Source: an uncultured Sulfitobacter sp.
GTDB taxonomy: Bacteria; Pseudomonadota; Alphaproteobacteria; Rhodobacterales; Rhodobacteraceae
Reading direction: 5' to 3'
NCBI GenBank assembly: GCA_937923365.1
Contig: CALAIJ010000164.1
Location: 1 to 5,482 of the forward strand
Length of the DNA: 5,482 bases
Numbering within the stretch: position 1 is the stretch's first letter; every line of letters starts with the position of its first letter. Both the position numbers and the translations under genes were made by a program. Positions 1-5,410 of this stretch are shown piece after piece. The notes under the pieces were generated by a model. The model did not search any database, was not told where the DNA came from, and worked only from the letters and a program-made list of their open reading frames with translations.

Positions 1-461
1 ATCTCGCGGACGCGGAACAGGTGATCGCGCCTGTGGGCCTTCAGCTCGGACACGTCCGCGTAGCCTTCGGGCTCGGTGCCTGGCCGCAGTCCGTCAAAGA
101 ACCGTCCGTCCTGCTTCCAGATCGCGGCCTCGTGGACGTCGCCTGTGACGCAATCGGACAGCAGCTGGCGCAATTGTCGGGATGTATAGATGTTTCCGTA
201 GCGCGCGGAAAACAGGCCATATCCGAAGCCTTTCGCAGTCTCGGGCGCCAACCCATGCGGGGCAGGCTCGGTATCAACAAACTCCAACGAGGACTGGCGG
301 ATATAGGCCCCGATGTTCTGCGCGAAACAACTGCCTGCCGTCGCGATGCGGTCGCCTGTCTGCAGCAGATGCTCGGGCTGGAAAAGGTCTTGCGACAGGA
401 AGTCCTCTGATCCCCTGCATGTTCTCCAGAACGCCGACCTTGGTTGCGAAGAATAGGGCAA
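1..461 (-). CDS. GSCFA-domain protein, N-terminal part (cut by left window edge)
   Basis: Reading the minus strand from 461 leftwards gives about 153 codons without a stop, running off the window. The start is a TTG at 461-459, preceded by GGAG at 472-469 with 7 nt spacing; no ATG or GTG lies between it and the in-frame stops further upstream. The product begins MPYSSQPRSAFWRT. Residues 38-48 (RIATAGSCFAQ) contain the GSCFA signature at 43-47, and a later stretch, YGNIYTSRQL, is also typical of the family. GSCFA proteins (Pfam GSCFA) are thought to have an SGNH/GDSL-hydrolase-like fold, with the Ser of the motif as likely nucleophile; their substrate is not established. The rest of the catalytic apparatus would lie outside the window. 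The gene diverges from the oxygenase operon, and nothing shows that it shares its function. Family assignment is strong, cellular role unknown. Confidence 0.88.
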   Translation of the reverse strand, partial: MPYSSQPRSAFWRTCRGSEDFLSQDLFQPEHLLQTGDRIATAGSCFAQNIGAYIRQSSLEFVDTEPAPHGLAPETAKGFGYGLFSARYGNIYTSRQLRQLLSDCVTGDVHEAAIWKQDGRFFDGLRPGTEPEGYADVSELKAHRRDHLFRVRE

Positions 462-468
462 GAGACCG

Positions 469-472
469 CTCC
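469..472 (-). promoter_or_regulatory. Ribosome binding site for the TTG-started GSCFA gene
   Basis: On the minus strand GGAG lies 7 nt before the TTG at 461-459. It decides this start, because the reading frame has no ATG or GTG before the conserved FWR stretch. In-frame TGA and TAA lie a little further upstream. Confidence 0.6.
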
Positions 473-623
473 GTGTTTGCGCCCGAAGAAGATGCTCTAC
501 CGGACGGGGACGTTGCAGTCAGTGTTAGCGCATGTCCGGTCGTGGGTCCACTGGAAGGGCGATCCGGGGGCAGGCTGCCCGCCTGTGGGTGCTTTGATTA
601 GGCCTGCTCAAACCAAGCGTTTC

Positions 624-637
624 AAAGTCTCAACTTT
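624..637. promoter_or_regulatory. Candidate operator: perfect dyad AAAGT-N4-ACTTT
   Basis: A 14 bp perfect inverted repeat lies 62 bp upstream of the GTG start of the first oxygenase gene, a reasonable place for a regulator site. A second dyad (TTTGA-N10-TCAAA, 593-612) is just upstream, and TCAAA recurs at 608-612 and 622-626. The LysR regulator encoded at 4122 is the obvious candidate ligand, but the dyad does not exactly fit the classical LysR T-N11-A form. Chance occurrence cannot be excluded. Confidence 0.3.
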
Positions 638-684
638 ACGCAGGCGCCAATAGTTCACAAATTCTGCAGTGTACGGATCGGACA

Positions 685-693
685 AGAAGGGGG
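685..693 (+). promoter_or_regulatory. Ribosome binding site for the GTG-started oxygenase gene
   Basis: AGAAGGGGG is a purine-rich Shine-Dalgarno stretch ending 6 nt before the GTG at 700. It supports that start over the in-frame ATG at codon 22, which would cut into the conserved N-terminal segment. Confidence 0.6.
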
Positions 694-699
694 CAGCCC

Positions 700-1827
700 G
701 TGACGGATGCCGGTGATGAACTGCGAGACACTGTTGCCGTGCCGTTCGAGCATGCGCGCGCCATGCCGCCCTCGGTCTATACCTGCGACGCCTTTCTTGA
801 GCGGGAGCTGAGGGGCATCTTTGCCAAGGACTGGTTCTGCGTCGGGCGTGCCAGCGCGCTGGGGAAGGCGGGCGACTATGTCACGCTGGAGCTTGCCGGC
901 CAGCCGATCATCGTTTTGCGGGATGCGGACGGCGCGCTGAGGGCGATGTCAAACGTCTGTCGCCACCGGATGTCCACCTTGCTGGAGGGCAGCGGCAATA
1001 CGCGCAGTATCGTGTGCCCCTATCATGCGTGGACCTATAATCTGGATGGCTCCCTGCGCGGTGCCCCTGCGATGTCGCTGAATGCGGGGTTTTGCAAATC
1101 CGATTATGCCCTGCCGGATGTCCGCTGTCAGGAATGGCTGGGGTGGGCCTTCGTCACTTTGAACGCGGATGCGCCGGATGTGGCCACGCAACTGTCCAAG
1201 GTCGAGGAGCTTGTGGGTGACTATGACATGGCCCGCTACACCCAGACCTTTTCCGAGACACACCGCTGGAACACCAACTGGAAGGTGCTGGCCGAGAACT
1301 TTATGGAAAGTTACCATTTGCCCGTCTGCCACGCGGGCACCATCGGGGGGCTGTCGAAACTGGACGAGATGATCTGCCCGCCCGGTGAAGCGGCGTTCAA
1401 TTATCATACCATCCTCAAGGACGAATCCCTGCGCATCGCCATGGCGCATCCGACCAACACGCGGATGCAGGGGGACCGACGCCGCACCACCTATCTTCTG
1501 GCGATCTACCCCAGCCTGCTGATTACCCTGACGCCCGGCTATTTCTGGTATCTGACGCTGCATCCAGACGGGGTGGATCATGTGCGTATCGGCTTTGGTG
1601 GCGGCATGTCGGACGACTACGCCGAGGACGCGGATGCGCAGGCGAACTTCGCCCAGCTCAAGACATTGCTTGATGACGTGAACGTCGAGGACAAGGGCTG
1701 CACCGAGAAAGTCTACAAAGGATTGTCGTCTTCAGGTGCCACACCGGGACATTTGTCGCATTTGGAACGGCCAAACTACGATTTTGCGCATTACATAAAC
1801 GGGCGCATCCAGACGCTTGACGCTTAG
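700..1827 (+). CDS. Rieske non-heme iron oxygenase, alpha subunit (first copy)
   Basis: 375 aa, a usual length for alpha subunits of the aromatic-ring-hydroxylating / quaternary-amine Rieske oxygenase family. These enzymes use O2 and electrons from a partner reductase to hydroxylate or demethylate a small substrate in the cytoplasm. The Rieske [2Fe-2S] ligands are visible as C87-x-H89 and C106-x2-H109. The mononuclear iron site is E199-NFMESYHLPVC-H211, giving ligands H206 and H211, with D331 (NVED) the likely third ligand. The bridging carboxylate position is E203 instead of the usual Asp, as in carnitine monooxygenase CntA. In the Rieske motif Met replaces the common Gly after CRHR. The start is GTG with a good ribosome binding site. 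It is the first gene of a four-gene block, and its TAG stop is part of the next gene's TAGGA ribosome binding site. No reductase is encoded in the window. Family certain, substrate unknown. Confidence 0.93.
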   Translation: MTDAGDELRDTVAVPFEHARAMPPSVYTCDAFLERELRGIFAKDWFCVGRASALGKAGDYVTLELAGQPIIVLRDADGALRAMSNVCRHRMSTLLEGSGNTRSIVCPYHAWTYNLDGSLRGAPAMSLNAGFCKSDYALPDVRCQEWLGWAFVTLNADAPDVATQLSKVEELVGDYDMARYTQTFSETHRWNTNWKVLAENFMESYHLPVCHAGTIGGLSKLDEMICPPGEAAFNYHTILKDESLRIAMAHPTNTRMQGDRRRTTYLLAIYPSLLITLTPGYFWYLTLHPDGVDHVRIGFGGGMSDDYAEDADAQANFAQLKTLLDDVNVEDKGCTEKVYKGLSSSGATPGHLSHLERPNYDFAHYINGRIQTLDA

Positions 1828-1836
1828 GACACTGAA

Positions 1837-2253
1837 ATGGCCCATACCCGAATCCGCAAGTTCAACACCTCAGAGACCTATCCCGAACAGAACCTCGACA
1901 ATGATCTGTGTCAGGCTGTTGTCACCCAAGGGGGCAAGACTGTCTGGTTGCGTGGCCAGTGTCCGCAGAACCTTGATGATGCCAAGAACATCGACAGCCA
2001 CGACCCTGTCGCGCAGACCCACAAGGTCATGCAGAACATCAAGCAGTTGATCGAGGAAGCTGGCGGCGAGATGGCGCATCTGGTCAAGGTAGTCGTCTAC
2101 ATCACGGATGTGCGTCACCGCGAGGCGATCTACCGCACCATGGGCGAATACATCAAGGACGTGCATCCGGTGTCCACCGGGCTGGTTGTGCAGGCCCTTG
2201 CGCGCCCCGAGTGGCTGGTTGAAATCGACGGCACTGCGGTGATCCCCGAATGA
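1837..2253 (+). CDS. RidA/YjgF-YER057c-UK114 family protein lacking the catalytic arginine
   Basis: 138 aa, typical of Rid proteins: small cytoplasmic trimers whose best-known member, RidA, hydrolyses reactive enamines and imines formed by amino-acid metabolism. Family landmarks are WLRGQCPQ (37-44), the helix with AQTHKVMQNIKQLIEEAG (59-76), and HLVKVVVYITDVRHREAIY (81-99). In E. coli RidA the signature PARSCV carries the active-site Arg105. Here the equivalent segment is P111-V-S-T-G-L, with Ser113 where the Arg is expected. The protein therefore belongs with the Rid subgroups that lack this residue, and imine hydrolysis should not be assumed. The start ATG follows TAGGA at 1825-1829 by 7 nt. 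The stop overlaps the next gene by 4 bp (ATGA), indicating translational coupling. Family sure; precise role open. Confidence 0.92.
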   Translation: MAHTRIRKFNTSETYPEQNLDNDLCQAVVTQGGKTVWLRGQCPQNLDDAKNIDSHDPVAQTHKVMQNIKQLIEEAGGEMAHLVKVVVYITDVRHREAIYRTMGEYIKDVHPVSTGLVVQALARPEWLVEIDGTAVIPE

Positions 2254-2927
2254 CGTTTTCACTGGTTGCCCGCTGCGCTGACACCGGCATGTTCGGGATT
2301 GCGATTTCCTCTTCCTCCCCAGCGGTGGCGGCGCGTTGCGCCTATACCCGCGCAGGTGTGGGTGCTGTTGCCAGCCAGAATATCACTGACCCGCGACTGG
2401 GGCCTGCTGCCCTTGATCTGATGCAGGGCGGCAAAAGCGCGCCTGATGCGATTGCTGGCATTACGGGGCAGGCACAGTTCATGGACTACCGTCAGGTACT
2501 GGCCATCGATGCAACAGGAGCGACAGCCATCCATTCCGGCCCCAACTCGCTGGGCATCTGGACGGATGCGTCCGGCCGCGATGTCCTTTCTGCGGGCAAC
2601 TTGCTGGCCAATGACGCTGTGCCGCAAGCCATTGTAGATGGCTTTGTGAACAGCACCGGCGGGCATTTGGGAGACCGCCTGATTGCCGCCATGCGCGCAG
2701 GACTTGCTGCGGGCGGCGAAGCAGGGCCGGTGCATTCAGCCGGCATGCAGTTGTGCGACAAGGTTGCGTGGCCCGTGGCCGATCTGCGATGCGACTGGAC
2801 CGAAGACTGCCCGATCGAGGCGATTTCCGCCGCGTGGGAGGTCTACAAACCGCAAATGGCTGCTTACGTGCAACGTGCGCTCGACCCGCGCGAGGCACCG
2901 TCATACGGAGTGCCGGGGGATGAATGA
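2250..2927 (+). CDS. DUF1028 family protein, putative Ntn-type hydrolase
   Basis: 225 aa, normal for DUF1028, a family placed by fold in the Ntn-hydrolase group; its substrate is not known. The N-terminus MTFSLVARCADTG is characteristic. Removal of Met would expose Thr2, a candidate N-terminal nucleophile, which is an inference from the fold. Later family landmarks are SQNITDPRLG (42-51), GNLLAN (116-121), DRLIAAMRAG (142-151) and GGEAGPVHSAG (155-165). The sequence then reaches DLRCDW, where the family usually has a DLRVDD-like stretch. There is no signal peptide or membrane segment, so it is cytoplasmic. It starts in a 4 bp ATGA overlap with the rid gene and ends 8 bp inside the next oxygenase gene, so all three are almost surely on one mRNA. 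Placement between two oxygenases suggests hydrolysis of a pathway amide or lactam, but this is speculative. Confidence 0.9.
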   Translation: MTFSLVARCADTGMFGIAISSSSPAVAARCAYTRAGVGAVASQNITDPRLGPAALDLMQGGKSAPDAIAGITGQAQFMDYRQVLAIDATGATAIHSGPNSLGIWTDASGRDVLSAGNLLANDAVPQAIVDGFVNSTGGHLGDRLIAAMRAGLAAGGEAGPVHSAGMQLCDKVAWPVADLRCDWTEDCPIEAISAAWEVYKPQMAAYVQRALDPREAPSYGVPGDE

Positions 2928-4071
2928 AAGCGTTGGACAGACAGGTTTCGACACCGCGCGCGTGGACCAGATGCGCCAGATCCTTGCAGATTGCGCTGCG
3001 GCGCCGGCAGAGGCTCCGCGCAGCTTGCCGGGGCATTTCTACACCGATGCCGCCTTCTTTGATCACGAATGCAGAACCGTGCTGCGCAATGGCTGGCACT
3101 GCGTCGGGCGCGCTGATGAATTTACCGAACAGGGCGATTATCTGACGCTTAACCTGTTAGGTGAGCCGCTGATCATTGTGCGCGACGGCGATGATATCAA
3201 GGCATTGTCCAACGTCTGCCGCCACCGCGGCATGTTGCTGGCCGAGGGGCAGGGCAATGCCAACCGCTTTGTCTGCCGCTATCATGCTTGGGCCTATGGC
3301 ACCGATGGTACCCTGCTGCGTGCGCCTCGTATGAAGAACGAAGGCTTTGACATCAAATCGTGCAAGCTGGGCACATTCCCCTGCGTGCAACGTTTCGGCT
3401 TTGTCTATGTCAGTCTGGTCCCCGCGCCCCCCGATATCGACGCGGAACTGGCGGGCCTTGAGGCGGTCATCGGCGCATACGAGCCCGACCAGTTTGCCAT
3501 CGTGCACGCCGCAAGCGAGGTCTGGCACTGCAACTGGAAAGCCTTGGTCGAGAACTTCATGGAAGGCTATCACCTGTCGGTGGTGCATCCGCAAACCTTA
3601 CACGGATACACGCCTACGGGCCTTAGCCGAAAAGGTCCCAGCGGGGTGGGCTTTACCACCTACTTTGCCAATTACCCCGACAATATCCCGCCGCGCGGCG
3701 AAGGCGCCCCGGGTCTGGACGCGCAGTCGCGGCACCGTTCGACCTTGTTTGCGGCTTTCCCTTGTCAGGTGGTCAGTGTGGCGGCGTCCTTGCTGGTGTC
3801 GCTCAGCATCCGGCCTTTGACCCCGACCTCCATCGAGGTGCGATGGACCATGTCCGTCTACGGCAGCAGTCTTGACGGGGACACCATCGATCAACGTATT
3901 GCACTTTGGCAAGACGTGAACGCCGAGGACCGCGAAAAGCTGGAAGCGATGCAAACCGCGCTGGGCTCTGTCTTTGCGAACGGCGGGCCTTTGGCGGGGG
4001 ACGACTACGAAGGCACGATCCGTGATTTCCTGCTGTGGCTGGCGCGCCGCGATGCGGCGGCTGGCGGATAG
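2920..4071 (+). CDS. Rieske non-heme iron oxygenase, alpha subunit (second copy)
   Basis: 383 aa, starting MNESVGQTGF. The start is the ATG at 2920, which overlaps the DUF1028 stop by 8 bp and has GGAG at 2907-2910, 9 nt upstream. The frame stays open further upstream, but that sequence is the out-of-frame DUF1028 gene. Rieske ligands are C100-x-H102 and C119-x2-H122. The mononuclear iron site is ENFMEGYHLSVVH with H218 and H223, and D337 in DVNAED is the probable third ligand. The bridging residue is E215, again Glu rather than Asp. It is clearly a paralogue of the oxygenase at 700, sharing VGRA, GDY, SNVCRHR, YHAW, ENFME and DVN-x-ED with near-identical spacing. It differs in the substrate-pocket half (residues about 224-300) and has an extra C-terminal stretch. 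The two may act on successive substrates or form a mixed oligomer. It needs an external reductase. Confidence 0.93.
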   Translation: MNESVGQTGFDTARVDQMRQILADCAAAPAEAPRSLPGHFYTDAAFFDHECRTVLRNGWHCVGRADEFTEQGDYLTLNLLGEPLIIVRDGDDIKALSNVCRHRGMLLAEGQGNANRFVCRYHAWAYGTDGTLLRAPRMKNEGFDIKSCKLGTFPCVQRFGFVYVSLVPAPPDIDAELAGLEAVIGAYEPDQFAIVHAASEVWHCNWKALVENFMEGYHLSVVHPQTLHGYTPTGLSRKGPSGVGFTTYFANYPDNIPPRGEGAPGLDAQSRHRSTLFAAFPCQVVSVAASLLVSLSIRPLTPTSIEVRWTMSVYGSSLDGDTIDQRIALWQDVNAEDREKLEAMQTALGSVFANGGPLAGDDYEGTIRDFLLWLARRDAAAGG

Positions 4072-4121
4072 CACCGCACCGACCCGCTTGATCTGAACGC
4101 CAAGACAGGCGATGCAATACC
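4072..4121. other. Short gap between second oxygenase and lysR
   Basis: A 50 bp non-coding gap. I see no terminator hairpin with a T-run. A GC-rich 6 bp stem (CGCCGC-GAT-GCGGCG, 4045-4059) lies just before it, inside the oxygenase gene, and lacks a following T-run. Read-through from the operon into lysR is therefore possible. The only ribosome-binding-like stretch is a weak ACAGG at 4105-4109, 12 nt before the lysR ATG. Confidence 0.5.
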
Positions 4122-5054
4122 ATGGCAGTGCGTTTTACTTTCCGGCAATTGGAATACCTCGTGGCGGTGGGCGAGGCGGGCACCATTGCGCAGGCCTCTC
4201 ATCAGCTCAATGTTTCGTCACCGTCAATCTCGACGGCGATCAACCAGCTGGAAGGGCAGTTTGGCATCCAGCTTTTTGTGCGCCACCACGCGCAGGGTTT
4301 GTCCCTGACACCGGGCGGGCGGCGCGTCTTTAACGAAGCCAAGCGCATTCTGGGCGATGCGGCCGCCTTGAACACGGTAGCAGAGGATGTCGCCAAGAAA
4401 CCGGGTGGCCCGATTGCCATCGGCGCGCTGTCCACCATTGCCCCGCTGCTGAGCGCAAAGTTTCGGAAGTCTTTTGAGGCAAAGTATCCAGCGGCGGATG
4501 TGTCGCTTTATACAGGCGATCAGGTGGCGTTGTTTCACAAGCTGGCGCGGGCCGAGATCGATCTGGCGATCACCTATGATATGGAAATTCCGCAGGACAT
4601 CCATTTTGAGGGGCTCACCGCGCTCAAACCCTATGTGATGCTGCATTGCGATCATCCGATGGCAGGTCAGGATGATGTGTCCTTGCTGGAGATCGCGCCG
4701 GAACCTTTGGTTCTGTTGGACCTGCCGCTCAGCCGTGACTATTTCCTGTCGACTTTTCGCAGCGTCGGGGTGACGCCGACCATTGCCGACCGCACCAGTG
4801 ATCTTTCGGTCGCGCGCAGTCTGGTGGCCAACGGGTTTGGGTACAGCCTGCTGAACATCGGGACGCAAATCGCCTATGCGCCCGACGGCCAGCCACTGGC
4901 CATCCTGCCCATTCGCGAAGATGTGGGTGCAGTTACCTTGGGGCTGGCGACCAAACAAACCCTTAGCCAATCCGCGATTGTCCGCGCCTTCTTTGATCAT
5001 GCGCGGGCGCAGATTGATGCGCACGGGCTGCCAGCAACGCTTTGTGCGCCCTAG
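4122..5054 (+). CDS. LysR-family transcriptional regulator
   Basis: 310 aa, the standard LysR size. The N-terminal winged helix-turn-helix spans about residues 6-65, with the helix-turn-helix in GTIAQASHQLNVSSPSISTA (20-39), then INQLEGQFGIQLFVR (40-54) and LSLTPGGRRV (60-69). A linker helix follows to about residue 92, and the effector-binding domain starts near GGPIAIGALSTIAPLL (95-110) and runs to about 295. LysR regulators usually activate a nearby operon when a pathway metabolite binds. Here the regulator follows the oxygenase block on the same strand instead of diverging from it, so it may be co-transcribed or have its own weak promoter. The ATG fits the domain start, though its ribosome binding site is weak. 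The stop is the TAG of CTAG (5051-5054), exactly at the left edge of the inverted-repeat element. Target and effector are inferred from context only. Confidence 0.93.
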   Translation: MAVRFTFRQLEYLVAVGEAGTIAQASHQLNVSSPSISTAINQLEGQFGIQLFVRHHAQGLSLTPGGRRVFNEAKRILGDAAALNTVAEDVAKKPGGPIAIGALSTIAPLLSAKFRKSFEAKYPAADVSLYTGDQVALFHKLARAEIDLAITYDMEIPQDIHFEGLTALKPYVMLHCDHPMAGQDDVSLLEIAPEPLVLLDLPLSRDYFLSTFRSVGVTPTIADRTSDLSVARSLVANGFGYSLLNIGTQIAYAPDGQPLAILPIREDVGAVTLGLATKQTLSQSAIVRAFFDHARAQIDAHGLPATLCAP

Positions 5055-5084
5055 GGTCAGGACCCACTAATCCTGCGCCACTGG
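5054..5084 (+). repeat. Left terminal inverted repeat
   Basis: Starts GGGTCAGGACCC and continues with TAATCCTGC after two variable bases. It pairs with 5380-5410 with four mismatches. The outer 12 bases are themselves a dyad (GGGTC-AG-GACCC). Confidence 0.75.
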
Positions 5085-5089
5085 CGTCA

Positions 5090-5112
5090 AAACCGCGAAA
5101 TTTCCGCGGTTT
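5090..5112. terminator. Hairpin 36 bp after lysR; possible terminator
   Basis: AAACCGCG (5090-5097) and CGCGGTTT (5105-5112) form an 8 bp perfect stem with a 7 nt loop, AAATTTC. The arm ends in TTT on the plus strand, and AAA at the other end gives TTT on the minus strand, so it could weakly stop transcription from either side. It lies inside the inverted-repeat element. No long T-run follows, so activity is uncertain. Confidence 0.35.
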
Positions 5113-5196
5113 GAGACATGCAGCAACTAACGGGTTAATTGCAAATGGCTCATGCCGCTGAAATGAAGCGGTTTTGACGTCCTCCCCTTGCCGACA

Positions 5197-5218
5197 GGCG
5201 CTTGCAAAGCAAGCTGCC
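5197..5218. repeat. Internal hairpin GCTTGC-AAA-GCAAGC
   Basis: A 6 bp perfect stem (5200-5205 with 5209-5214) around an AAA loop. GGC (5197-5199) and GCC (5216-5218) extend it to 9 bp if T5215 bulges. It sits near the middle of the element and is not followed by a T-run. Confidence 0.5.
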
Positions 5219-5247
5219 GAAAGGGATTTGACGGATTTTCCCCGTGA

Positions 5248-5397
5248 GCCACTGCCCGACAGGGATCGTTACATCTGCTTGAAATTCAACAAGAGTTCCT
5301 GGCACTGATGCGCCTCCCTTCTCGGGACATCGCAAGCGATGCCCTGACAGGCAATGGTCACGAGAAAAAATCTGTCAAACCAGCGGTGCAGGATTAA
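5248..5397 (+). pseudogene. Possible coding remnant inside the element (weak)
   Basis: The plus frame from 5248 is open for 49 codons and stops with TAA at 5395-5397 inside the right inverted repeat. Its tail reads HEKKSVKPAVQD. The neighbouring frame, open from 5162 to a TGA near 5300, also gives a protein-like string (QAAERDLTDFPREPLPDRD). Together they could be a frameshifted relic of a gene once carried by the element. I recognise neither piece as transposase, there is no good start, and both may be chance open frames. Confidence 0.15.
5328..5341. repeat. Internal hairpin CATCGC-AA-GCGATG
   Basis: A 14 bp near-contiguous palindrome with 6 bp arms and only AA at the centre. GG/CC pairs lie beyond one A-C mismatch. 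It is in the right half of the element. A 2 nt loop is too tight for RNA as written, so it may matter as a DNA dyad or with an opened loop. Confidence 0.45.
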
Positions 5398-5410
5398 GGG
5401 GTCCTGACCC
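5380..5410 (-). repeat. Right terminal inverted repeat
   Basis: Reverse complement of the left repeat at 27 of 31 positions. It ends GGGTCCTGACCC and is followed directly by TAG. The minus-strand TAG stop of the right-hand gene uses the last base of this repeat. Confidence 0.75.

Larger units (their letters stand above)
462..699. promoter_or_regulatory. Divergent intergenic region between GSCFA gene and oxygenase operon
   Basis: These 238 bases separate two divergently transcribed genes and must hold both promoters. I see no convincing coding sequence and no clear TTGACA/TATAAT-like pair in either direction. Two dyads are visible: TTTGA-N10-TCAAA at 593-612 and AAAGT-N4-ACTTT at 624-637. A GC-rich 5 bp hairpin (CAGGC at 571-575, GCCTG at 581-585) lies further left. 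The stretch from about 592 to 690 is clearly more AT-rich than the surrounding genes, as expected of a promoter for the plus-strand operon. Confidence 0.6.
5054..5410. mobile_element. MITE-like element or deleted insertion sequence (357 bp)
   Basis: The segment has terminal inverted repeats: 5054-5084 against 5380-5410 match at 27 of 31 positions by eye. The ends read GGGTCAGGACCC on the left and GGGTCCTGACCC on the right. Both sides show CTAG across the junction. With the given borders the duplicated target is TA (5052-5053 and 5411-5412). If the element is taken as 5055-5409, the duplication is CTAG (5051-5054 and 5410-5413). IS630-type elements insert at CTAG and duplicate TA; IS5-group elements favour YTAR and duplicate 4 bp. 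Either parentage fits and I cannot choose. No intact transposase is present; the interior has only short open frames and several hairpins. A non-autonomous element mobilised by a full-length relative elsewhere in the genome is the likeliest reading. Confidence 0.72.

Noticed and set aside
571..585. CAGGC-TGCCC-GCCTG hairpin in the divergent region
   Set aside because: Only 5 bp of stem in GC-rich sequence and no T-run; not distinguishable from chance.
21..601. Plus-strand open frames at 21-410 and 182-601
   Set aside because: The first and most of the second are shadows of the minus-strand GSCFA gene, whose reading is fixed by the RIATAGSCFAQ motif; the rest lies in the divergent intergenic region and shows nothing recognisable.
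949..1581. Minus-strand open frame of 210 codons opposite the first oxygenase
   Set aside because: It is antisense to conserved Rieske and iron-site sequence, and no family is recognised.
2683..2919. Upstream extension of the second oxygenase frame by 79 codons
   Set aside because: It lies wholly inside the DUF1028 gene in another frame, has no family similarity, and the ATG at 2920 has a good GGAG 9 nt upstream.
4045..4059. GC-rich hairpin near the end of the second oxygenase as an operon terminator
   Set aside because: It lies within the coding sequence, has no following T-run, and is more likely a by-product of GC-rich codons.
4224..5024. Long minus-strand open frame (266 codons) opposite lysR
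   Set aside because: It is the antisense of a clear LysR gene. Such frames are common opposite GC-rich genes, and the product is rich in Arg, Gln and His with no recognisable domain.
5150..5335. Minus-strand 61-codon open frame inside the inverted-repeat element
   Set aside because: No recognisable family and no convincing ribosome binding site; it runs through hairpin sequence, so it is probably chance.
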